Source: an uncultured Erysipelotrichaceae bacterium
GTDB taxonomy: Bacteria; Bacillota_I; Bacilli_A; Erysipelotrichales; Erysipelotrichaceae
Direction: 5' to 3'
Assembly: GCA_947575425.1 (NCBI GenBank)
Contig: CANPNQ010000057.1
Span: forward strand, 1-6,712
Length of the DNA: 6,712 nt
Below the pieces are notes generated by a model. The model was not told the DNA's origin. It did no database searches and saw nothing but the letters and a program-made list of their open reading frames with translations. The position numbers and the translations under genes are program-made. Shown piece after piece: positions 1 to 5,022 of this stretch (position 1 is its first letter; the number at the start of each line of letters is the position of its first letter).

Positions 1-763
1 GATAGATACGCTCCGATTCCTCCGCAAACAACACCGCATCTCCGTCAAAGGCAAATCCAGCATCATAGTTGCCCTCGCGCACCATTTCCTGCAATGCTTC
101 GGGATGAGTGGAGCCGCATTTTGTATTGATATTAATGCCATTGGGAGAGGAGTGGATGACCTCAACGGTTGCGCCCAATTCACTCAATACTTCCTTGGCA
201 CAGGAGGTCGCCGAGCCATTTGCCAGATCTAATGCGATGTTCATTCCGGAAAGATCGACATCAATCAATGATTTCAACCATGACTCATAGATCTCCAAGC
301 CTTCATGCCATGCGATGACATTGCCGATCTTGTCGTTGGTTGCCATGGCAATCTCACTTTCCCCATCGATATAGGCTTCAATCTGTTCCTCTACGCTCGG
401 ATTCATTTTCATGCCGGAACCGTTGAATAACTTAATGCCATTATCATAATAGGGATTATGGGATGCAGATACCATGATACCGCAGTCAAAGCCTTCTCTT
501 TGAATTAAGAATGAAACACTCGGAGTTGGGCATACGCCAAGCAGATACACCTTAGCACCTGCCGCACTTGCCCCGGCAGCCAGCGCCATTTCAAACATGT
601 CACCGGACAAGCGAGTATCCTTACCAATCAAAATCTTGGCGTGACGCTGTTTCCCATAGTACCATCCGACAAATTGTCCGATCCGGATCGCCATATGCAA
701 TGATAATGTGTCATTGGCACGCCCTCTTGCGCCATCTGTTCCGAAATATTTCGTCATATTCAT
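1..763 (-). CDS. glmM: Phosphoglucosamine mutase GlmM, N-terminal 254 residues (3' end beyond window)
   Basis: GlmM interconverts glucosamine-6-phosphate and glucosamine-1-phosphate in the cytoplasm, on the route to UDP-GlcNAc and peptidoglycan. The visible part reads in one unbroken frame and shows the family landmarks in order: YFGTDGARG near the N-terminus, GKDTRLSG, the phosphoserine loop SASHNP with catalytic Ser101, NGIKLF, and KCGSTHPE. The metal-binding loop is abnormal: after D240-G241-D242-A243 the frame runs straight into VLFAEES, whereas the family has DGD(A/G)DR followed by that segment, so the third metal-ligand Asp and the Arg are absent. The family is usually about 445-450 residues, so roughly 195 are outside. 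The start at 763 lies one base after the cdaR stop; a second ATG at 757 matches the usual M-x-K-Y-F-G-T start better, so either could be used. GlmM binds and inhibits CdaA in relatives, consistent with this operon. Identity is certain; activity is doubtful if the two-codon gap is real. Confidence 0.95.
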   Translation of the reverse strand, partial: MNMTKYFGTDGARGRANDTLSLHMAIRIGQFVGWYYGKQRHAKILIGKDTRLSGDMFEMALAAGASAAGAKVYLLGVCPTPSVSFLIQREGFDCGIMVSASHNPYYDNGIKLFNGSGMKMNPSVEEQIEAYIDGESEIAMATNDKIGNVIAWHEGLEIYESWLKSLIDVDLSGMNIALDLANGSATSCAKEVLSELGATVEVIHSSPNGININTKCGSTHPEALQEMVREGNYDAGFAFDGDAVLFAEESERIY

Positions 764-764
764 A

Positions 765-2138
765 TTACTCCTTTTCTTTGAATTCCAGTTTGATCGTTGC
801 TGTTGTCAATTCATAGGCTGCTAACTTATTGACACCGCTGACGCTTAATGGGATATCATATACACCCGGTTCATCCACAGCGCTGAAATCGGCTATGACT
901 TTGATATCGCCTTTATCGATTTCTTCAATCTGTCCCTTGGCACCACTCACTTTAACGCTAACGGTACCATTGGTGCTGTCTACCGCACGCACATCATAGT
1001 TGACACTCGGTGCATTCTGAAACTGAATCGGCACATCCTTGATCTCCTTTGACTGCGCATCTTCAATTTTGATTTCGATCATAACATTTTTCAAAGAGGC
1101 CTTGGTAACTTTCGATGGCAAATTGATCGGCATTGTGATCTTTTGATCACTGCTCAGATTATTAACCGGAATATAGATCGGAAGCTCTACGATTGTTTCC
1201 AGCACATCCTCCGGTGCATAGACGACTACTGCCTGAGAATCCAGTTTATAGGAAGCAATTGCCTTGCCATCCGGCATCGTTCCGTTTGGCACTAAGGTGA
1301 TTGGCACTGATTTGCTTGGCGTCGTCACCTTGACCTTTGCCTTGATACTGGCAGGACGGATATCGACATCGATGCGGTTACCGGATTGATCATATGCCGC
1401 TATCTGTGCATCTGTTTCAAAGTCGGACTCCACATTCGAAACATCAATCAGCGCTTTTACAAACGCGATTTTCCCCAAGGTTTCAGTAGAGGCACGCACT
1501 ACTACCTCGCCTTGTTCAAATTGCGGTTCGCTTAATGCATAAATGGAATCCATCTTGCTTGTATTGACAAAATCATATCCCAGCGAATAACGTTTAGACT
1601 CCTTCCGTTTGATGCTCACCACTGCCGTACTCGGCTTGATGATGACCTCCAAACGAGAGGAGAAGTTTTTGGCTTGTAAGGTAACATCGTGAGTGCCTTC
1701 TGTTAAGCCGCTCAAATCCGCAACGATCTGATAGTTGTCCTGTAAATTTAACATCTGTAAATCGCTGGATTCTCCGATGACTTCTACGGTGACATGCTCG
1801 GGAATGCCGCTCACCTCATACGCCTGTTCGGACACAATCGTACTGACACTAAGGTTATTGATCGTCTTGACTTCACGATTTGCCTTAAACAGATCAAAAT
1901 CCTCATTACTATCAATCATAAAGCAGAATAAGACAGCGATAATCAAAGCCACCAGCTTACCGTGCTTCTGATTGAATAACAAACGGTCAATCCATCCGCT
2001 CACCCAGCGAAAGAATCTTGCAATACTCGTTTCCATATTCGCATACGTGCGCGCAAAGGTTTGGCTTTTTTCGGCAATCGCTTTTGCCAGCTCGGTCTTT
2101 CCCTCAGCGCTTAACTGCGATTTCTTTTTCTTTGCCAT
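765..2138 (-). CDS. cdaR: CdaA regulatory protein CdaR (YbbR-domain membrane protein)
   Basis: This is the partner of the diadenylate cyclase CdaA; in Bacillus and Listeria CdaR modulates cyclase activity from the outer face of the membrane. The 457-residue protein has one transmembrane segment (about residues 61-76, KLVALIIAVLFCFMI), followed by about 380 extracytoplasmic residues that divide into four YbbR-like beta-rich repeats: about 89-177, 178-273, 276-359 and 365-454. Typical repeat signatures are IPEHVTVEVIGESSDL with VADLSGLTEGTHDVTL in repeat 1, and VSVKVSGAKGQIEEI with GVYDIPLSVSG in repeat 4. It differs from B. subtilis CdaR in having about 60 lysine-rich residues before the membrane segment, where Bacillus has only about a dozen, and in ending right after the last repeat, without the long Asn/Asp/Gln-rich tail of Bacillus. 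The start ATG overlaps the cdaA stop (TAATG), with AAGGGAGG eight bases upstream. Function is inferred from family and position. Confidence 0.93.
   Translation of the reverse strand: MAKKKKSQLSAEGKTELAKAIAEKSQTFARTYANMETSIARFFRWVSGWIDRLLFNQKHGKLVALIIAVLFCFMIDSNEDFDLFKANREVKTINNLSVSTIVSEQAYEVSGIPEHVTVEVIGESSDLQMLNLQDNYQIVADLSGLTEGTHDVTLQAKNFSSRLEVIIKPSTAVVSIKRKESKRYSLGYDFVNTSKMDSIYALSEPQFEQGEVVVRASTETLGKIAFVKALIDVSNVESDFETDAQIAAYDQSGNRIDVDIRPASIKAKVKVTTPSKSVPITLVPNGTMPDGKAIASYKLDSQAVVVYAPEDVLETIVELPIYIPVNNLSSDQKITMPINLPSKVTKASLKNVMIEIKIEDAQSKEIKDVPIQFQNAPSVNYDVRAVDSTNGTVSVKVSGAKGQIEEIDKGDIKVIADFSAVDEPGVYDIPLSVSGVNKLAAYELTTATIKLEFKEKE
768..773 (-). promoter_or_regulatory. glmM ribosome binding site inside the end of cdaR
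   Basis: AAGGAG is formed exactly by the last two sense codons of cdaR (Lys-Glu), followed by TAA, one base, then the ATG at 763. Spacing is 4 bases to that ATG and 10 to the ATG at 757, so neither start is at the ideal distance. The arrangement implies translational coupling of glmM to cdaR. Confidence 0.75.
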
Positions 2139-3703
2139 TAGCGATACCTCCCTTCATTGTTATCATCTTCAAGGGATGTATGTTTTGTCCTTCTTGTTTT
2201 CTTCTGTTTTTCATCCTTATAGTTTAATACGATTGCCTCCGGAGAGATCACATCATCCAATAGCGATGCCGCATCCTCGCTCAACTTATCTTTCTTTTCA
2301 TGGGCGCGTTTCACCACCGGTTTTTCCTCGATTACCGCCGGAACCGTGGTGATTTCTCGCTTGATTCTTGTCGTGCGCGGCTGCTCGATCGGCGTACTTT
2401 CTTCGCTGCGCTCTGCTTTTTTATTGCGGGAGCGTAGCTTGAAGGTCGTATTGCTGCTTGTCTCTTCCTTCTGTTTGACGTCTTCCTCATGACGCATCCC
2501 TTCATCCTCTTTTTTTGCCTGCGTCCGCGTCGTGCGCATCGGCTTGCGCTGTTCGCTTTCTTCCTTGATCTGATGAAGCAGGGAGGAAGCTTCCTTCTCT
2601 TCCTTTATTTCACTGCGCTTATTATCCGTATCTGAAACAATGGAATCAAACAGGTTATCGAGCGGCATACTTTCCTCAACCAGATTGGCAATGCCGATCT
2701 TCTCTACCTGCTGATCGAGCAGCGCTTCCTGTTTTTCCTTCGTCATCGGCTCTGCCTTTGCCTTATGGAAGCGTTTCTTTTCGCCCTTTTGTTTTTCATT
2801 TTGGCTCTTTCCTCTAAATAAGCCTTTGCGTTTCGGCTTATTTTGTGCTTCGCTGCGCTCTTTTTCCAGCACATTGATGTCCTTCTCGCTATCGCTGTCT
2901 TTGCGGATTTTTTCTTTTACGACCTCAGTTTGGGTCTGACAGATAACCATCGTTAAGAACTCACGAAGACTCTTTTCACTGACAACGCTCAATTTGCCGC
3001 CCTCCGCAATGGAGATGTTACCCGTTTCCTCGCTGACGATGATAGTGATGGAATCGGTGATTTCACTGATCCCGACCGCTGCCCGATGCCTTGCGCCATA
3101 CATGGTCGGCAAATCCTGAGCTGTCGGCGGGAAGTACGCTGCTGCACAAGCGATCTTTACCCCCTGCAAGATAACCGCACCATCATGCAGGGGAGTACCT
3201 GGCACAAAGATCGAGCATAATAGCTCGCTTGTGACAACAGAGTTCATTGGGGTTCCGGTCTTGATAAAATCGCTCAAGGAGTGTCCCTGTTCCAAAGAGA
3301 TCAAAGCTCCCGTCTTAGTCTTTGACATCTCGCTGCAAGCCTTTACCAGCTCATCTACCAAGCGCTCGCGTTCATTGAGCGTAAGGGTAGAGATGCTGGA
3401 GAATACATTTGTCTTGCCGATCTTTTCCAGCAAAGCACGAAATTCCGGCTGAAAGATAATGATGATCGCAATGGGTCCATGTTGGATAAAGATATCTGCC
3501 AAGTATTCCACTGCATTCAAGCCAAGCAGATTCGCTGCGCTTTTAATGATGAAGATCAAAAGGATTCCCTTAAAAATCTGAATTGTGCGGGAATTATTTT
3601 TGACAATTTTTAATATGAAATAAAACGCCATCCAGACGATTGCAATATTACATATGATCTTGATAAACTGTATGAGATTGTTCAATGTAAAATAATCAAA
3701 CAT
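2138..3703 (-). CDS. cdaA: Membrane diadenylate cyclase CdaA with long charged C-terminal extension
   Basis: CdaA condenses two ATP into c-di-AMP, a second messenger controlling potassium/osmolyte uptake and cell-wall homeostasis. The 521-residue protein begins with three predicted membrane segments (about residues 11-32, 41-61 and 66-84), followed by the conserved FQPEFRALLEKIG linker. The DAC (DisA_N) catalytic domain spans about 105-255 and has both signature motifs: DGA at 174-176 (in TPLHDGAVILQG) and RHR at 205-207 (in GARHRAAVGIS), plus the SITIIVSEETG strand. The core is complete and should be active. The family is usually about 270-280 residues; here a tail from about 262 to 521 follows, rich in Lys, Glu, Arg, Ser and Thr, without membrane segments, and predicted by eye to be disordered. 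The tail is in the same frame and runs up to the normal cdaA/cdaR overlap, so it is not a run-on after a frameshift. AAGGAG seven bases before the ATG supports the start. First gene of cdaA-cdaR-glmM. Confidence 0.96.
   Translation of the reverse strand: MFDYFTLNNLIQFIKIICNIAIVWMAFYFILKIVKNNSRTIQIFKGILLIFIIKSAANLLGLNAVEYLADIFIQHGPIAIIIIFQPEFRALLEKIGKTNVFSSISTLTLNERERLVDELVKACSEMSKTKTGALISLEQGHSLSDFIKTGTPMNSVVTSELLCSIFVPGTPLHDGAVILQGVKIACAAAYFPPTAQDLPTMYGARHRAAVGISEITDSITIIVSEETGNISIAEGGKLSVVSEKSLREFLTMVICQTQTEVVKEKIRKDSDSEKDINVLEKERSEAQNKPKRKGLFRGKSQNEKQKGEKKRFHKAKAEPMTKEKQEALLDQQVEKIGIANLVEESMPLDNLFDSIVSDTDNKRSEIKEEKEASSLLHQIKEESEQRKPMRTTRTQAKKEDEGMRHEEDVKQKEETSSNTTFKLRSRNKKAERSEESTPIEQPRTTRIKREITTVPAVIEEKPVVKRAHEKKDKLSEDAASLLDDVISPEAIVLNYKDEKQKKTRRTKHTSLEDDNNEGRYR
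2147..2154 (-). promoter_or_regulatory. cdaR ribosome binding site within cdaA
   Basis: AAGGGAGG lies inside the last codons of cdaA, with eight bases between GGAGG and the cdaR ATG at 2138. Together with the one-base stop/start overlap TAATG, this fixes the cdaR start and suggests coupled translation of cyclase and regulator. Confidence 0.8.
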
Positions 3704-3710
3704 AGGAGGA

Positions 3711-3716
3711 CTCCTT
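3711..3716 (-). promoter_or_regulatory. cdaA ribosome binding site
   Basis: AAGGAG stands seven bases before the cdaA ATG at 3703. It lies inside a self-complementary run AGGAG-TC-CTCCT (3704-3715), so the site could be partly masked by pairing with the bases just before the start codon. Confidence 0.8.
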
Positions 3717-3727
3717 TCATAGTATTT

Positions 3728-3736
3728 ATTATACCA
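3728..3736 (-). promoter_or_regulatory. Extended -10 promoter of the cdaA-cdaR-glmM operon
   Basis: Read on the minus strand, TGGTATAAT is a perfect TATAAT with the TGn extension. No good TTGACA-like -35 stands 16-18 bases upstream, which is tolerated with an extended -10. A start of transcription about seven bases downstream would fall near 3720, giving a leader of under 20 bases that consists of little but the ribosome binding site. It lies in the 91-base gap after the HAD gene, which has no visible terminator, so the operon may also receive read-through from that gene. Confidence 0.65.
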
Positions 3737-3794
3737 TACTTATGTTCGTTTCTTTCTTATGAATTTTATTTTCTTCTATGTTTCTTTTTTCATC

Positions 3795-4562
3795 TCATGA
3801 TGTTATGGCCATATGGATCGCCTGTGCTACACTTGTCACACTGGAATTGGCAGTTTCTTTGACCTTTGGATCAGCATGGGCAAGCGCAAAGCCATAAAAG
3901 GTGGAGAGCATCGGAATATCGTTATAGGAATCACCAACCGTATAAACATCCGCTTTCGGCATATGCAGGTGATGCAATAAATAGGCAATACCGCTCGCCT
4001 TAGAGATTCCTTGCGGAGCGATGTCCACGCAGTGGATGTTGCGATAGGCGCTTGCCGCATCTGCGAATACTGTGTTGATGTAATTTGCGATTTTGATTGT
4101 GGTTTCTTCCTGAGCAGGGACGGCAACAATCTGGGCGATTTGTCTGTTTGCCAACAGCTTGATCAGCGGATAGTCGATATCCGTATGACCGTATTTTTTA
4201 TCTTCACGGGTGGGATCTAAGACCTGCTTTGCCCGATGGTAGCCATCGTTTACCACATAGGAAATCACCGCTTCTTTTTTGAGATAATCGATGATATCCA
4301 TTGCTTTTTTGTATGGAAAATAGTAGGTCTTGATCGCTTGGAAGGAGGAATCATAGATCGCGCCGCCATTATTCCCAATGTAGAAATCAGCTTCGATATT
4401 TTGCGCAAGCATCTCCTCTTTTAAGCTTTCCATACTTCTGCCGGAAACAAGCGCAAATAGATTTCCCATCTCTCTCCATCGACATATCGCTTCCTTGTCC
4501 TGTTTGCTTACCGCATGATGAATATTCAGGGTTCCGTCATAATCACTGGCAAATAGTTTCAT
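3795..4562 (-). CDS. Cof-type HAD-superfamily hydrolase (class IIB sugar-phosphatase-like)
   Basis: A 255-residue cytoplasmic phosphatase of the HAD IIB (Cof) group, whose members dephosphorylate sugar phosphates, nucleotides or cofactors; the substrate cannot be told from sequence. All four HAD motifs are present: I, DYDGTL with nucleophile Asp7 and acid/base Asp9; II, LVSGR with Ser40; III, Lys188 in GISKASG; IV, GDSYNDIPML with Asp211 and Asp215. The middle part (about 80-180) is the C2 cap that selects substrate. Length is normal for the group. I chose the ATG at 4562 rather than the one at 4568 because AAGGAG (4570-4575) is seven bases from the former but only one base from the latter; this also puts the nucleophile at the usual distance from the N-terminus. 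It has its own promoter and lies 91 bases upstream of cdaA on the same strand without an intervening terminator; a functional link with c-di-AMP is not shown. Confidence 0.9.
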   Translation of the reverse strand: MKLFASDYDGTLNIHHAVSKQDKEAICRWREMGNLFALVSGRSMESLKEEMLAQNIEADFYIGNNGGAIYDSSFQAIKTYYFPYKKAMDIIDYLKKEAVISYVVNDGYHRAKQVLDPTREDKKYGHTDIDYPLIKLLANRQIAQIVAVPAQEETTIKIANYINTVFADAASAYRNIHCVDIAPQGISKASGIAYLLHHLHMPKADVYTVGDSYNDIPMLSTFYGFALAHADPKVKETANSSVTSVAQAIHMAITS

Positions 4563-4569
4563 GTACATT

Positions 4570-4575
4570 CTCCTT
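4570..4575 (-). promoter_or_regulatory. Ribosome binding site that decides the HAD gene start
   Basis: AAGGAG is one base before the ATG at 4568 and seven bases before the in-frame ATG at 4562. The second spacing is normal and the first is too short, so the protein probably starts MKLFASDYDG. Confidence 0.75.
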
Positions 4576-4586
4576 TGTGTAGTTTT

Positions 4587-4595
4587 ATTTTATCA
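4587..4595 (-). promoter_or_regulatory. Extended -10 promoter of the HAD hydrolase gene
   Basis: Minus-strand TGATAAAAT is an extended -10 element (TGn plus TAAAAT, five of six matches to TATAAT), about 25 bases before the start codon. No convincing -35 is visible upstream. The same pattern, an extended -10 with a very short leader, is seen for cdaA. Confidence 0.5.
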
Positions 4596-4659
4596 GAGAA
4601 CGCCTCGTTTTAAAAGAGCACATGTGTGCCATCGGTGTATTGGAGGGGTATTTGTCTTT

Positions 4660-4676
4660 GTATTGTATGACAATAC
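4660..4676. repeat. Perfect 7-bp inverted repeat with 3-bp centre
   Basis: GTATTGT-ATG-ACAATAC is fully symmetric in both arms. On the plus strand it is followed by CG and then six T, so it resembles a weak, AT-rich terminator for plus-strand transcription; on the minus strand no T run follows. It lies about 65-90 bases upstream of the HAD promoter and could instead be a protein-binding site. Symmetry is seen; function is unknown. Confidence 0.4.
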
Positions 4677-4771
4677 CGTTTTTTGTGTGCATAATGAATC
4701 GGATAGGACCCTTGGGACAAAGATGGACTGGTTCTTACGCCGCTGTTTTAAATTCCCTCAACCTCAGTGCT

Positions 4772-4783
4772 TCCTGTACAGGA
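4772..4783. repeat. 12-bp perfect palindrome TCCTGTACAGGA
   Basis: The 12 bases are identical on both strands. It lies just on the HAD-gene side of the terminator, about 180 bases upstream of the HAD promoter. It has the size of a half-site or small operator but matches no operator I can name, and could be chance. Confidence 0.25.
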
Positions 4784-4796
4784 TACCCAAAGTTTT

Positions 4797-4830
4797 AAAA
4801 AGGCGATGTGCTACAACCACATCGTCTTTT
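4797..4830 (-). terminator. Rho-independent terminator, probably bidirectional, after glgB
   Basis: Arms 4802-4810 and 4818-4826 form a 9-bp stem (one G-T wobble when read on the plus strand) around a 7-base loop, extended by A-T pairs from the flanking A run at 4797-4801 and T run at 4827-4830. On the minus strand the stem is followed by five T, ending the glgB transcript about 200 bases beyond its stop codon; on the plus strand it is followed by TTTTCTTCT. Confidence 0.8.
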
Positions 4831-4951
4831 CTTCTGAAGGAAATCGTCCTCGTATGGAATATTTACTGGAATAGTATACCCAATATCTTTCATGATTCAA
4901 GGCTTTTAACAAATTTTGATCCTTTGCGTGGTATGCACTCTCCATCTCCAT
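4811..4951 (-). CDS. Possible small protein of 46 residues downstream of glgB
   Basis: An open frame starts at an ATG (4949-4951) with GGAGG four bases upstream and ends at TAG in the loop of the terminator hairpin. The frame is open further up to a TGA, with an alternative ATG at 4973-4975 (54 residues) that lacks a ribosome binding site; the residue after the second in-frame ATG at 4945 begins ESAYHAKDQNLLKALNHE. The product is soluble-looking and aromatic-rich (RYWVYYSSKY near the middle), with no membrane segment or signal peptide and no family I recognise. It lies 71 bases after the glgB stop on the same strand, so it would be carried on the glgB transcript, and it fills the otherwise unexplained gap before the terminator. 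Against it: short length, a stop codon inside a terminator loop, and no known homologue. Weakly supported. Confidence 0.33.
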   Translation of the reverse strand: MEMESAYHAKDQNLLKALNHERYWVYYSSKYSIRGRFPSEEKTMWL

Positions 4952-5022
4952 TCGTCCTCCATCCTTCGTATTCATCGCATAAAAGCACAGCAGTTCTCGC
5001 TTCTGCCAGCTTTCTCAATTTT

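Larger units (their letters stand above)
4596..4796. other. About 200-base stretch without a recognisable gene
   Basis: Between the glgB-side terminator and the HAD promoter I see no ORF with a ribosome binding site on either strand and no recognisable riboswitch or tRNA. It contains two short perfect inverted repeats (4660-4676 and 4772-4783), listed separately. A plus-strand frame is open through here, but its Cys/Phe-rich composition and overlap with the end of glgB argue against it being coding. Confidence 0.5.

Noticed and set aside
1972..2352. Plus-strand open frames antisense to the cdaR start and cdaA end
   Set aside because: Low-complexity, Phe/Ser/Pro-rich mirror of the Lys/Glu/Arg-rich coding strand; no ribosome binding site and no family resemblance.
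2141..2920. CdaA tail as the result of a frameshift or fusion with another gene
   Set aside because: The frame is continuous, ends in the normal TAATG overlap with cdaR with a proper ribosome binding site inside it, and shows no domain of another protein.
3682..3720. 12-residue mini-ORF starting ATG AAA GGA at 3720 and overlapping the cdaA start
   Set aside because: It starts about at the predicted transcript end and has no ribosome binding site; its ATG lies there because the AAAGGAG that follows it is the cdaA site. A leaderless leader peptide is possible but unsupported.
3704..3794. Possible c-di-AMP riboswitch (ydaO/yuaA type) ahead of cdaA
   Set aside because: The gap is 91 bases and the predicted leader is under 20 bases, far too short for that riboswitch, and no conserved helices were seen.
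3836..4129. 97-codon minus-strand frame inside the HAD gene
   Set aside because: Out-of-frame shadow of a gene with all catalytic motifs in its own frame.
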